Made by a program: the position numbers and the translations under genes
In this document: positions 1 to 8,393 of the stretch, in pieces
Layout of the letters: each line of letters begins with the position of its first letter
How positions within the stretch are numbered: the stretch's first letter is position 1
The notes under the pieces: model-generated
Database searches by the model: none
Told to the model about the DNA's origin: nothing
The model's input: the letters and a program-made list of their open reading frames with translations, nothing else
Assembly: GCF_008297955.1 (NCBI RefSeq)
Contig: NZ_VTPY01000007.1
Coordinates: forward strand, 62,001 to 126,000
Reading direction: 5' to 3'
Source: Billgrantia pellis
GTDB taxonomy: Bacteria > Pseudomonadota > Gammaproteobacteria > Pseudomonadales > Halomonadaceae
Length of the DNA stretch: 64,000 bases

Positions 1-160
1 CCGCGACAAGCCCACCTACCCCTCGTTGCTGGGATTGGAGGGAGCACGTTCCCGGTCCCAGGAACTGGTCGAGGAGGCGCTGGCGGCTCTCGATCCGCTG
101 GGTGAGGCGGGGCTTCCGCTGGCCGAGCTGGCCCGATACATGATCGAGCGCGACCACTAG
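1..160 (+). CDS. ispA: Farnesyl diphosphate synthase, C-terminal end (partial)
   Basis: Only the last 52 residues are inside the window, ending at TAG 158-160. The readable tail begins [16 protein letters not shown] and ends [13 protein letters not shown], typical of the C terminus of short-chain trans-polyprenyl synthases (IspA), which condense IPP and DMAPP into farnesyl diphosphate. Its position directly upstream of dxs supports the call, since ispA-dxs is a common isoprenoid operon order in gammaproteobacteria. The catalytic aspartate-rich motifs lie upstream of the window and cannot be checked. Confidence 0.8.
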   Translation, partial: RDKPTYPSLLGLEGARSRSQELVEEALAALDPLGEAGLPLAELARYMIERDH

Positions 161-191
161 CAATGGCATGAAGCCAGGACGACCGAAAAGC

Positions 192-2099
192 ATGAAGCTC
201 TACGACGCAATTCCCGCCGAACGCCCCGTGACGCCGTTGCTCGACACGCTGGATACGCCAGCGGCGCTGCGGGCCATGACCACTTCCCAACTGCTGCAGG
301 TGGCCGACGAACTGCGTGCCTACCTGCTGTACAGCGTGGGGCGTAGCGGCGGCCATTTCGGCGCCGGGCTGGGCGTGGTGGAACTCACCGTGGCGTTGCA
401 TCACGCGCTGGACACGCCCCACGATCGGTTGGTGTGGGACGTCGGTCATCAGGCCTACCCGCACAAGATCCTCACCGGGCGGCGCGAGGCGATGCCCACC
501 ATTCGGCAGTACGGCGGGCTGGCCGCCTTCCCGCGCCGCGCCGAATCGCCCTTCGACACCTTCGGCGTGGGCCACTCGAGCACCTCGATCTCGGCGGCGC
601 TGGGCATGGCGCTGGCCAGTGCCACTCGCGGCGACAAGCGCCGGGTCTGTGCGGTAATCGGCGACGGTGCGCTGACCGCCGGCATGGCCTTTGAAGCCTT
701 GGCGCATGCCGGACACCTCGACGCCAACCTGCTGGTGGTGCTCAACGACAACGAGATGTCGATTTCCGAGAACGTCGGCGGTATCGCCAGCTACTTGGCA
801 GGCATACTCGCCAGCAAGCCCTATCTCACCTTCCGTGAGGAGGGCAAGCGCGTGCTCTCCCGCCTGCCCGGAGCACTGGAACTCGCCCGGCGCACCGAAG
901 AGCACATGAAGGGCATGGTCAGCCCGGCCACGCTGTTCGAGGAAATGGGATTCAACTACATCGGCCCGCTCGACGGTCACGACCTGCCCACGCTGATCCA
1001 GACCCTGCGCAACCTGCGCGATCTGGACGGCCCGCAGTTCCTTCATATCAAGACTCGCAAGGGGCGCGGCTTCCTGCCCGCCGAGGCCGATCCCATCGGC
1101 TACCACGCCATCACCAAGCTGGAGAAGAACGGCGACGTGTCGGCGAGTCAGCCCGCCGCCCCCGCCAAGAAGAAGCCCAAGTATTGCAATGTCTTCGGCG
1201 ATTGGCTGTGCGACATGGCGGCGGTGGACGAGCGGTTGATCGGCATCACCCCGGCGATGCGCGAAGGCTCCGACCTGATCCGCTTCTCCAAGGAGTATCC
1301 CGAGCGCTACTACGACGTGGCCATCGCCGAACAGCATGCCGTGACGCTCGCCGCCGGCATGGCCTGCGAGGCGATGAAACCGGTGGTGGCGATCTACTCC
1401 ACCTTCCTGCAGCGCGGCTACGACCAGTTGATCCATGATGTGGCGGTGCAACATCTGGACGTTACCTTCGCCATCGACCGCGCCGGCCTGGTCGGCGAGG
1501 ACGGGCCCACCCACCACGGCGGCATGGATCTTTCCTACTTGCGTTGCGTTCCCGGCTTGGTGATCCTGGCTCCCGCCGACGAGGCGGAGTGCCGCGCCAT
1601 GCTCAGCGCCGCTTACCATTATCCCGGCCCCGCCGCGGTGCGCTACCCCCGCGGCAGCGGGCCGGGCGTGGAGGTTCCCACACACCTCGAGCCACTGGAG
1701 ATCGGCAAGGCCGAGCTTCGCCGAGAGGGCGGTGCCACCGCCGGTCGAAGAGTGGCCCTGCTCGCCTTCGGCAGCCTCAACGGCCCGGCGGTCCAGGTGG
1801 CGGAATCCCTCGACGCCACCCATCTCAACATGCGCTCGGTGAAGCCGCTCGACCGCGAGGCCGTGCTGAAAGCCGCCGCCGAGCACGAGCTGCTGGTCAC
1901 CCTAGAGGAAAACGTGGTGGCCGGCGGCGCCGGCAGCGCCGTCAACGAGCTGCTCGCCGCCGAAGGCGTGCAGGTCGGCATGCTCAACCTCGGCTTGCCC
2001 GATGCCTTCGTCGAACACGGCAAGCCCGCCGAACTGCTCACCGAGTGCGGCCTGGACGCTGCAGGTATCGAAGCGGCGATTCGGGCGCGTTTGAACTGA
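192..2099 (+). CDS. dxs: 1-deoxy-D-xylulose-5-phosphate synthase
   Basis: Condenses pyruvate and glyceraldehyde-3-phosphate to DXP with thiamine diphosphate, the first step of the MEP isoprenoid pathway. The product is 635 aa, the usual Dxs size. Visible are the N-terminal [10 protein letters not shown] loop, the ThDP/Mg motif GDGALTAG followed by [10 protein letters not shown], the central FGVGHSSTS segment, the transketolase pyrimidine-domain stretch [12 protein letters not shown] with the catalytic Glu, and the C-terminal transketolase domain. An ATG at 168 in the same frame would add 8 residues, but it has no ribosome-binding site; the ATG at 192 has AGGACG 10 nt upstream and gives the common start MKLYDAIP. 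It follows ispA by about 30 bp, probably in one operon, and ends just before a strong terminator. Confidence 0.95.
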   Translation: MKLYDAIPAERPVTPLLDTLDTPAALRAMTTSQLLQVADELRAYLLYSVGRSGGHFGAGLGVVELTVALHHALDTPHDRLVWDVGHQAYPHKILTGRREAMPTIRQYGGLAAFPRRAESPFDTFGVGHSSTSISAALGMALASATRGDKRRVCAVIGDGALTAGMAFEALAHAGHLDANLLVVLNDNEMSISENVGGIASYLAGILASKPYLTFREEGKRVLSRLPGALELARRTEEHMKGMVSPATLFEEMGFNYIGPLDGHDLPTLIQTLRNLRDLDGPQFLHIKTRKGRGFLPAEADPIGYHAITKLEKNGDVSASQPAAPAKKKPKYCNVFGDWLCDMAAVDERLIGITPAMREGSDLIRFSKEYPERYYDVAIAEQHAVTLAAGMACEAMKPVVAIYSTFLQRGYDQLIHDVAVQHLDVTFAIDRAGLVGEDGPTHHGGMDLSYLRCVPGLVILAPADEAECRAMLSAAYHYPGPAAVRYPRGSGPGVEVPTHLEPLEIGKAELRREGGATAGRRVALLAFGSLNGPAVQVAESLDATHLNMRSVKPLDREAVLKAAAEHELLVTLEENVVAGGAGSAVNELLAAEGVQVGMLNLGLPDAFVEHGKPAELLTECGLDAAGIEAAIRARLN

Positions 2100-2126
2100 A
2101 CCTTCAACTTCGCTCGCTCTACGCAG

Positions 2127-2150
2127 CCGGCCTCATAGGCCGGTTTTTTT
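2127..2150 (+). terminator. Intrinsic terminator after dxs
   Basis: A 7-bp perfect stem (CCGGCCT / AGGCCGG) with a 3-nt loop is followed by seven T residues, 27 nt after the dxs stop codon. This is a classic rho-independent terminator for the ispA-dxs operon. Confidence 0.9.
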
Positions 2151-2456
2151 GCGAATTAAATAAGCGTTGTAAACTACTTCGTCAGAAAGGTCAGGAATGC
2201 TTATACATTAAGGTTTCTTTGTGTATCGTGTTAATAAGCGAAAACAGGTGAGGCAGCTGTCGACCCAATGCGGCCGTTTCGGCAAATGCAGTCGGCACCA
2301 TAATTGATGTTATGTTGCCTATTTATGATTAACCTGCTTTAGATGCTATGAGTCAGGCAATGGGAGACGTGCGGTAAACATGAATAAGAGTGTCGGCGCG
2401 TTTAATTCAATAAGCGATATGGCAGTCTAACCACTGTCAGCCTTCAAAGGAGCTCC
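2151..2456. other. AT-rich geneless stretch
   Basis: About 300 bases with no credible gene and clearly lower G+C than the neighbouring genes. It leads into a frameshifted hypothetical gene that is also AT-rich. No tRNA, direct repeat or attachment site could be recognised. The composition change suggests that the boundary of foreign DNA lies just after the dxs terminator; this is inference. Confidence 0.5.
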
Positions 2457-2815
2457 ATGACCGATAAAGTAGCGAAGATCCAGGCGCAACTCGAAGAGCA
2501 CTTTCAGTATGTTGATGCCATCGCGAAAGTCGTGCTGAAAGGAAATCTGCTCATTGAGGAGCCATAGAGCGGATCATTGGGAAGTTTGTCTTCCATCCTG
2601 AATGCTTGGAAAACGCCAATCTACGCTTTGCGCAAAAGCTGGATGTTGCTCGGTCGATGTCTCTGGAGGAGCAAGACAATGAAATTTGGGACCTAGCCAA
2701 GGCGGCAAATAGTCTGCGCAACGAGCTCGCGCATTCGCTAAATTCTAAGAAGCGCCAGCAGAAGACTCAGCGAGTCAGGGGATTGTATCTGAAACTCTTG
2801 GATGACGAAGAAATT
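2457..2815 (+). pseudogene. Frameshifted hypothetical protein, HEPN-like alpha-helical
   Basis: A reading frame starts at ATG 2457, behind AAAGGAGC, and runs 36 residues (MTDKVAKIQAQLEEHF to LLIEEP) to TAG at 2565. The protein continues in another frame from 2567 (ERIIGKFVFHPECLENANL) through LRNELAHS to about 2812. The two halves abut within 2 nt, so one base lost or two gained explains the break. The LRNELAH helix recalls HEPN-type or MltR-like small helical proteins, but I do not recognise the family with certainty. Low G+C, unlike its neighbours. The 3' end runs straight into a methyltransferase remnant, so the C terminus is probably also missing. Confidence 0.6.
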
Positions 2816-2831
2816 TCGGCCCAGCACAAGC

Positions 2832-3206
2832 AGGAATCTGACGGTGTTCCAGGGCGATATCTTCTCGCTGACGACGGCGGACCTCGACCCGGTCGACTTG
2901 GTCTATGATCGCGCCGCATTGGTTGCCTTGCCGTTCGCGATGAGACCCGCCTACGCCGAACAGATCCTGGCGCTGACCGATGGCGCGCCGCAGCTCTTGA
3001 TCGCTTTCGAGTATGACTCTGCCGAGAAAGATGGCCCGCCGTTTCCCGTGCCGCCCAGGGAGATCGAGCGCCACTACGCCGAGCGTTACGCGATTACCGA
3101 ACTGTCGCGTAAGGACGTGCTTCAGGATTCACTCAATTTCCGCGAAGCGGGCGTCTCACGTTTCGTGGAGGTGGCCTGGCGGTTGGTGCCGAAGCGTTCG
3201 GCGTAG
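2832..3206 (+). pseudogene. tpm: Thiopurine S-methyltransferase, N-terminally truncated
   Basis: The frame reads LTVFQGDIFSL, then DLVYDRAALVALP and a C-terminal EIERHYAERYAITELSRKD, matching the second half of TPMT-family SAM-dependent methyltransferases (about 215 aa in full). The N-terminal part with the SAM-binding glycine motif is absent; upstream sequence belongs to the HEPN-like remnant. An ATG at 2802 could start a 134-aa product but it would lack cofactor-binding residues. Its 3' end overlaps the LysR gene on the other strand. Most likely a deletion fused two dead genes here. Confidence 0.75.
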
Positions 3207-4084
3207 AGGTCGACCAGCCAGTCGATGAATACCCTCACCCTGGGCGATAGCTGACGCCGGTGCGGGTAGACCAGATGGATCGGCAGCGTCGGTTTTTCCC
3301 ACTCCGGTAACACTTCCACCAGGTCGCCGCTGGCCAGCGCTTGCTCGAGATGAAAGCGGGGCACCTGAATCAGCCCGCAGCCGCGCAGCGCGCAGGCGAC
3401 ATAGTTCTGCGCATCATTGACGGTCATCCAGCCGCCGGCGGCGAAGGCGCGGGTTTGCCCATCGATCACCACTTCCAGCTCGGCGTCCGGCGCCCTGCTC
3501 CCCGACACGAAGCGGACCGCGTGGTGATCGCGCAGCGCTGCCGGCGATTCGGGTCTTCCCATCCTCTCCAGATAGGCAGGACTGGCGCAGATGACCTGGG
3601 GAAACTCGGCCAGCCGCCGTGCGATCAGCGTCGAGTCGCCCGGCGTGCCGCCGCGGACCGCACAATCGACCCCTTCGCCAACAAGATCGACGAGCCGGTC
3701 GCCGCTGGTGACGACCAGTTCCAGGCGGGGATAGCGGGCATGAAATTCATCGATGCGCGGCAGCACGATCCGGCTGGCGTGAATGCCGTGCAACTCGACG
3801 CGCAACACGCCGGACGGATTGCTCGCCACCGGCTTGAGAATCGCCTCGGCATCCTCGAGCTCCGCCAATAGCTGCACGCAACGCTCGTAGAACGCCTGGC
3901 CCTCTACGGTGGTGCGAACCTGCCGGGTCGTGCGCTCCAACAGGCGTACGCCCAGCCGGCGCTCCAGTTGCTGGATGGCCAGGGTGGCAGTCGCGCGAGG
4001 AATATCCAGCGCATTGGCCGCCTTGGTGAAGCTGCCAACCTCGACGATACGCACGAACAGCGTCATCGCGTCGAATCGATCCAT
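3122..4084 (-). CDS. LysR-family transcriptional regulator
   Basis: A 320-aa LysR protein. The N-terminal winged helix-turn-helix spans residues 1-60 (MDRFDAMTLFVRIVEVGSFT, ATATLAIQQLERRLG), and the substrate-binding domain follows from about residue 90 (PSGVLRVELHG, GEGVDCAVRGG). It belongs to the branch with typical ends such as LPIHLVYPHRR and FIDWLVDLYAERF. The last 20 or so residues run into the tpm remnant on the opposite strand, so the tail was probably gained when an adjacent deletion removed the original stop. It is divergent from an SDR gene across about 100 bp and probably controls the SDR-tautomerase pair. The effector is unknown. Confidence 0.9.
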   Translation of the reverse strand: MDRFDAMTLFVRIVEVGSFTKAANALDIPRATATLAIQQLERRLGVRLLERTTRQVRTTVEGQAFYERCVQLLAELEDAEAILKPVASNPSGVLRVELHGIHASRIVLPRIDEFHARYPRLELVVTSGDRLVDLVGEGVDCAVRGGTPGDSTLIARRLAEFPQVICASPAYLERMGRPESPAALRDHHAVRFVSGSRAPDAELEVVIDGQTRAFAAGGWMTVNDAQNYVACALRGCGLIQVPRFHLEQALASGDLVEVLPEWEKPTLPIHLVYPHRRQLSPRVRVFIDWLVDLYAERFGTNRQATSTKRETPASRKLSES

Positions 4085-4093
4085 GAGGATTGT

Positions 4094-4109
4094 TATTCCT
4101 GGATGAATA
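4094..4109. promoter_or_regulatory. Candidate LysR-type operator
   Basis: TATTC-N6-GAATA inverted repeat containing T-N11-A spacing, 10 bp upstream of the lysR start and in the divergent space before the SDR gene. Position and form fit autoregulation by the neighbouring LysR protein. Confidence 0.45.
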
Positions 4110-4186
4110 GTATTGCCAGATTAGCGGATTTATCCCTTGAGCTGGAACGCCAATACTGGCCACGTTCATTCAGCAAGGAGTCATCC

Positions 4187-4927
4187 ATGACGAACACGAC
4201 GCAGAAAGTCGCTTTGGTGACCGGGGCTTCCCGTGGCATCGGCCGCGAGATCGCTCTCAAGCTGGCAGCCGATGGCTTTGCGGTGGTGGTGAACTACGCC
4301 GGCAGCACGGAGCTCGCCGAACGGGTCGTCGCTGACATAGAGGCCAATGGCGGCCGGGCGCTCGCCGTGCAAGGCGACATCGCCGACCTGCCGGCCGTCG
4401 AGAGAGTGTTCCGCGCAACGCAAGACGCCTTCGAGCGCATCGACGTGGTGGTCAACAACGCCGGCATCCTGCAGATGGCGAAGCTCACCACCGACAATGT
4501 CGGGATTCTCGACCGTACGCTCGCAACCAATTTGCGCGGCAGCTGGCTAGTGATGGCGAAAGCCGCCGAGACCCTGAGCGAGGGCGGCCGCATCATCGCG
4601 CTCTCCTCTTCGGTGTTGGGGAAATCGTTCCCGGGTTATGGCGCCTATATAGCTAGCAAAGCGGGCGTCGAAGGGCTAGTGAAAGTGCTGGCCAACGAAC
4701 TACGCGGCCGCGGCATCGCGGTCAACGGTGTGGCGCCGGGACCGGTGGCAACTGAAATGTTCTTCGCGGGCAAGAGCGAGGAGCAGATCCAGTCGATCGC
4801 CAATCTGGCGCCGTTCGAACGTTTGGGCCAGCCCCAAGAGATCGCCGATGTCGTGGCGTTTCTGGCCGGGCCGCAGGGCGGCTGGGTCAATGGCCAGATC
4901 CTGCGCGTCAACGGCGGCATGGTCTGA
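4187..4927 (+). CDS. SDR family oxidoreductase
   Basis: A 246-aa classical short-chain dehydrogenase/reductase. The Rossmann motif TGASRGIG is near residue 13, the NNAG motif near residue 90, and the catalytic YGAYIASK (Tyr-x3-Lys) near residue 155, with an upstream Ser in SSSVLG. The C terminus GGWVNGQILRVNGGMV is typical of the FabG-like group. ATG 4187 was chosen because AAGGAG lies 6 nt upstream and the next residues lead directly into the fold; a much longer in-frame upstream extension has no family support. It is followed by a tautomerase gene 27 bp on and is divergent from a LysR gene. The substrate cannot be read from sequence. Confidence 0.9.
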   Translation: MTNTTQKVALVTGASRGIGREIALKLAADGFAVVVNYAGSTELAERVVADIEANGGRALAVQGDIADLPAVERVFRATQDAFERIDVVVNNAGILQMAKLTTDNVGILDRTLATNLRGSWLVMAKAAETLSEGGRIIALSSSVLGKSFPGYGAYIASKAGVEGLVKVLANELRGRGIAVNGVAPGPVATEMFFAGKSEEQIQSIANLAPFERLGQPQEIADVVAFLAGPQGGWVNGQILRVNGGMV

Positions 4928-4954
4928 AACCGATCTTTTTTGAGGATAGAAACA

Positions 4955-5203
4955 ATGCCATTTGCCAACTACAAGTTTCCCGAGGGCATCCTGGATCACG
5001 CCCGCAAGGAAGAGATCATCCACCGCACCACCGCTATGTTCGTCGAGTATTTCGGTGAGGAGGTGCGCCCCTACACCATGGTACTGGTGGAGGAAGTCGC
5101 CGATGGCGGCTGGGGGCGCGCCGATGAAACACTGACACTGGAGAAGATGGGAATTCGCCGCGGGTGCAGGCGGACGGAACGCTCGAAAGCGGTTGATGTC
5201 TGA
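4955..5203 (+). CDS. Tautomerase family protein
   Basis: An 82-aa protein beginning MPFANYKFPEG, so that processing leaves the N-terminal proline used as catalytic base in the 4-oxalocrotonate tautomerase superfamily. Residues 15-65 (RKEEIIHRTTAMFVEYFG, RPYTMVLVEEVADGGWG) match the beta-alpha-beta monomer. The tail after residue 66 (IRRGCRRTERSKAVDV) is less typical and may have been altered, since a truncated LysR gene follows. Probably co-transcribed with the SDR gene. Confidence 0.75.
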   Translation: MPFANYKFPEGILDHARKEEIIHRTTAMFVEYFGEEVRPYTMVLVEEVADGGWGRADETLTLEKMGIRRGCRRTERSKAVDV

Positions 5204-5301
5204 GCCATTGCTGAAATGACAATTACCAAGCCGGTGCCGAGATTTCGGCGCCGGCCTAGTATTGTCGGAAGATCGCTTCTCGGCCCCGGCTCAGATGCCC
5301 G

Positions 5302-5826
5302 CATGATCGCTATCCGGATTTCATCGCAGAAGGAATCGATTGTGCCATTCGCGTCGGTCACGTCGACGATCCGGCGGTGATCGCAGTGCCGGTGGCCGAG
5401 GTGTCCCGCATTCTGGTCGCGGCGCTGGCGGTGATCGAAGAGGTCGATACCGACAGCGTGGAAGCGATCTCTCGACTGCCTTGGCTGGCGCTGCGCACCT
5501 TCTATCACGATAGCGTCGAGCTGACACACGTCGAGGGCGGCCGCTCGCGACGTTTCTCGATCACGCCGCGGGTGTCGACCGATAACCTGACGGCGCTGCG
5601 CCGGTTGGTGATCTCCGGCTTCGGCGTGGCGATCGTCCCCGCCTGGCGGGTAGAGGAAGATCTCGCCGCCGGGCGCCTGGTACAGCTGGTGCCTTTGTGG
5701 CAGGCGGCGCCGCTGCCGGTCTATCTGGTCTACCCCTATAGCCGCTTTGTCCCGCCCCGGCTACGGCGTTTCATCGATCTGATTCGCGACCAGGGTTCCG
5801 AGTTGACCGGTATGCAGCGGCGCTGA
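5302..5826 (+). pseudogene. LysR-family regulator, N-terminally truncated
   Basis: The frame is open after TAG 5257 and reads DFIAEGIDCAIRVGHVDD, then GFGVAIVPAWRVEEDL and LPVYLVYPYSRFVPPRLRRF, the effector-binding half of a LysR protein. There is no helix-turn-helix and no start before the homologous part; a GTG at 5377 is only an incidental start. About the first 130 residues are missing. It resembles the intact LysR protein at 3.1-4.1 kb in family but is not a copy of it. Confidence 0.75.
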
Positions 5827-5867
5827 AGAGGGTACGTGAGGCATCAGAAACGATGTTCTCGGTCTCG

Positions 5868-6200
5868 CCCACCCCGTAACTGGACGCTGCCATCGTCCAG
5901 CGCGGCCCGGCATGATCGGCGAGCCAGCCGACGATAGGCGCACCGAGCAGCGTGCCACCCATGATGACCGCCATTCGCAGTGCCGTCACTTGTCCGCGTA
6001 TGGTGGAGTCGGTCGTCAACTGCATCAGAGCGCTGGACGCCGTACTGATCGGCGCCGCCGTAGAAGTTGGAGACCGACATGGTCGAAATGGAGATTGGAA
6101 AGTTGGATCCGAAGGTGCTGATCAGAAACAGCATGACCATCATCGTCTTCAGATCGGATCGTCTCCGGACGTAGCGGAATCCTTCTAGCAGACCGCCGGC
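5868..6200 (-). pseudogene. MFS transporter remnant, deletion and frameshift
   Basis: Reading from 6200 down, the minus strand gives LLEGFRYVRRRSDLKTMMV and then ISTMSVSNFYGGADQYGV, the usual middle of an EntS-like MFS exporter. It then jumps frame near 6030 to LMQLTTDSTIRGQVTALRM and GAPIVGWLADHAGPRW. In intact relatives these two stretches are separated by many residues, so an internal deletion with a frameshift has occurred. Neither the first helices nor a proper C terminus remain. Confidence 0.7.
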
Positions 6201-6353
6201 GAATCGGCCTTCCCCAAGGAGCAGTGGGCCAAGCCCAGCGAGGAATTGGTGCGCTTATCGGCCGAGGTGCGCCGACTACGCGAGGAGAATCCTCACCGTG
6301 CCATTGAGGATATCTTCAGCGATGCCTATCGTCGCCAGGGTGTGGTGGCTTGA
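6201..6353 (+). pseudogene. Possible transposase OrfA-type fragment
   Basis: An open stretch without a start reads PKEQWAKPSEELVRLSAEVR and ends REENPHRAIEDIFSDAYRRQ before TGA at 6351. The leucine-rich E-L-x-R-L-x-x-E-x-R-x-L-R-E-E-N pattern resembles the C-terminal coiled region of IS3-type OrfA proteins. No inverted repeats or OrfB were found. The evidence is weak. Confidence 0.3.
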
Positions 6354-6388
6354 TAAATGACCAAGAATTGCAAGGATCTGCCTGAGCA

Positions 6389-7252
6389 TTATTGATTGAG
6401 GGTTTTGTCCAGCAATAGCAGCGCAGCCTGCCAGGAGGAGGCGTCGGCGGCGGCATTGTAACCAACCGGCAAGCCATGTTCCTCGCTCAGTGCATCGGCG
6501 CCGGGGTTTGTAAAACCATGAAGGGCCTGCGGATAGGTGATGACATCGACATCGGCACCCTGTGCCTCGAGCGCGAGCGCCATGGCTGCCAGGGATTCAC
6601 GCGCGACGAGCGAGTCCGCGCCGCCAGTATGGATCTGCACCGCACCGCTGAACTTCCCGGGAGTGGGGACAGCTGGCGTGGGATCGCCATGAAAGCTGAT
6701 GGCGGCCTCGAGCGGCATACCGGACAATGCCATGTTCATGACGACGCGACCGCCGAAGCAGTAGCCGATGGCTGCCATACCGGTATCTGCTACGGCAGGG
6801 TGTTCGCGTAGCTGAGTCATGGCCGCTTCGAACCTGGCACGCGCGGCTGGCCAATCCTGCATGACCTGCGAGGAAAATTCGCCCGCTTGATCGGGGTGCG
6901 AGGCGACTTGTCCCCCGCCATACATATCCACCGCCAATGCCACGAAGCCCAGCGCGGCGAGCTGGTCGGCCCGTGCACGGGCATAGTCATCGAGCCCCCA
7001 CCACTCGTGCACCACCAGTACTGCCGGCCGTGGCGTCTCATCATTGACGTTGCGTGCCAGGTAGCCCTGGAAGGTCTCGCCACCGGTCGTATACTCGAAA
7101 ACCTCGCTTTCGACGCGCGGTCCCCAGGCCGTGAGGAATTCCGACTGGGGTTCAATTCGGAGCTCTGGCGGTAGGTTGACCTCCTGGGCCATTGCTGAGC
7201 CTGCCATCAATCCAGACACCAGGCACAAGAGCGTGAATAATAGTGCGCGCAT
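6389..7252 (-). CDS. Secreted dienelactone hydrolase family protein
   Basis: 287 aa. Residues 1-22 (MRALLFTLLCLVSGLMAGSAMA) form a signal peptide, so the protein is probably periplasmic. The alpha/beta hydrolase domain shows VVHEWWGLDDYARAR near residue 80, the nucleophile elbow GYCFGG with Cys as in dienelactone hydrolase, an acidic residue in GGADSLVARE and the catalytic His in ALHGFTNPGAD. Family members hydrolyse lactones and other esters; the physiological substrate is unknown. It is a single gene flanked by remnant DNA upstream in the map and by the FCD-regulator gene on its 5' side. Confidence 0.85.
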   Translation of the reverse strand: MRALLFTLLCLVSGLMAGSAMAQEVNLPPELRIEPQSEFLTAWGPRVESEVFEYTTGGETFQGYLARNVNDETPRPAVLVVHEWWGLDDYARARADQLAALGFVALAVDMYGGGQVASHPDQAGEFSSQVMQDWPAARARFEAAMTQLREHPAVADTGMAAIGYCFGGRVVMNMALSGMPLEAAISFHGDPTPAVPTPGKFSGAVQIHTGGADSLVARESLAAMALALEAQGADVDVITYPQALHGFTNPGADALSEEHGLPVGYNAAADASSWQAALLLLDKTLNQ

Positions 7253-7463
7253 GTGTAGCTCTCCTTGCTCATTTTCTCTTTGTCAGGTTTCGGAGGCGTA
7301 TGGCATATGTCTTCCACCTAACATAGCCGCCCTCGGGGGCTCGCGTATACCGCGGCTGCCTGGCGTCCTCGTGCTGGGAGTCGAGATCGAGGGTTAGGCC
7401 GTGGTGGCAAGCTCACCCCACCATGCAACGCGGTGCGTCGTCCGTCGTTACTCCCCGATCCAC

Positions 7464-8195
7464 TCAATCCACGTACGTCAGATTCGTTTCCCAACTCTTG
7501 CTGCTCTCGTCTATCGCTCGGCGAACCGCCTCCGCATCGCCCGCCGCGAAGGCGGCATAGATGGCCTTGTGATCTTTCAGGGCGACTTCCGGCAGGGTCT
7601 GCATGGAAGTTTCCAGCGCTGCTTCGATCAGTTGCAGAAGCGTTTCGCCCACGCGGAGGGTCATGGGATTGTGGGTGGCGTGCAGTACCGCCCGATGAAA
7701 GGCGACGTCATGTATCGCCGTCTGCTCGCCACTGTTGATGGCAGCCTCCATGTCGGCGATAGCTTGTTGGATCCGCTGATGGTCTTCCGGGGTGGCATTC
7801 GACATGGCCTGAAGCGTGTAAGCGGGCTCGAAGATTCTGCGGAATTCGAGTACGTCGCGTGTCATGCCGCGCGCCAGAATCATGCCAAAGGCCATCGGAT
7901 CGACCAGTGGATCCCCCGGCTCGCGTCGGATGATGGTGCCTTGCCCCCGCTTTACCTCGACGATGCCGATGGCCTGCAACATCTTGATCGCTTCTCTGAC
8001 ACTGGATTTGCCGATGCCGAGACTCTGGGTCAGTTCGGTCTCGGATGGCAGGTAGTCTCCGGGCTGGAGCTCGCCTCGTATCAGGGCTTGCTTGATCCTC
8101 TCCAGGATCTGCAGCGCAACGGAGTTGCGCTCGATGGAGCCACCGAAGGAGTCGAGGGCTGCCGGTTTCGTCATCGGTTGGCGTTTCAGGCTCAT
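7464..8195 (-). CDS. GntR-family regulator, FadR/FCD subfamily
   Basis: 243 aa from ATG 8195; a GTG at 8228 would add 11 residues. The winged helix lies near residues 20-85 (ILERIKQALIRGELQPGD, LGIGKSSVREAIKMLQ) and the FCD ligand-binding domain follows (FRRIFEPAYTLQ, HDVAFHRAVLHATHNP with metal-ligand His, KDHKAIYAAFAAGD). It is divergent from the asparaginase-TRAP-amidase operon, with a perfect palindrome in between, and is the obvious regulator of that operon. FCD regulators usually repress until a carboxylate-like ligand binds. Confidence 0.9.
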   Translation of the reverse strand: MSLKRQPMTKPAALDSFGGSIERNSVALQILERIKQALIRGELQPGDYLPSETELTQSLGIGKSSVREAIKMLQAIGIVEVKRGQGTIIRREPGDPLVDPMAFGMILARGMTRDVLEFRRIFEPAYTLQAMSNATPEDHQRIQQAIADMEAAINSGEQTAIHDVAFHRAVLHATHNPMTLRVGETLLQLIEAALETSMQTLPEVALKDHKAIYAAFAAGDAEAVRRAIDESSKSWETNLTYVD

Positions 8196-8350
8196 TTGGG
8201 TCTCTTGCGCTGGCGTTGGCGTGTCCACAACTCATTCTTATACAGGCAGTTATTGTCAGAGTTTTGGCGTTTTCGGTGGCAATGTGCAGGCCATGGGATC
8301 GGTTGAGCTTGCAGACATCGTAAAGGCGAGTCTAGTCTAACAGAAGGCAT

Positions 8351-8367
8351 CAGACATCAGATGTCTG
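8351..8367. promoter_or_regulatory. Candidate operator of the FCD regulator
   Basis: CAGACATCAGATGTCTG is a perfect 17-bp palindrome (8-bp arms around one central A) in the divergent space between the FCD regulator and the asparaginase gene. Size, symmetry and location fit a GntR/FCD dimer site. It covers a possible ATG at 8361, which argues for the later asparaginase start. Confidence 0.6.
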
Positions 8368-8393
8368 CTGGGAACAACAACAATGGACAGACC

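Noticed and set aside
3968-4186. N-terminal extension of the SDR gene
   Set aside because: It would overlap the LysR start region, has no ribosome site, and SDR proteins begin just before the TGASRGIG motif.
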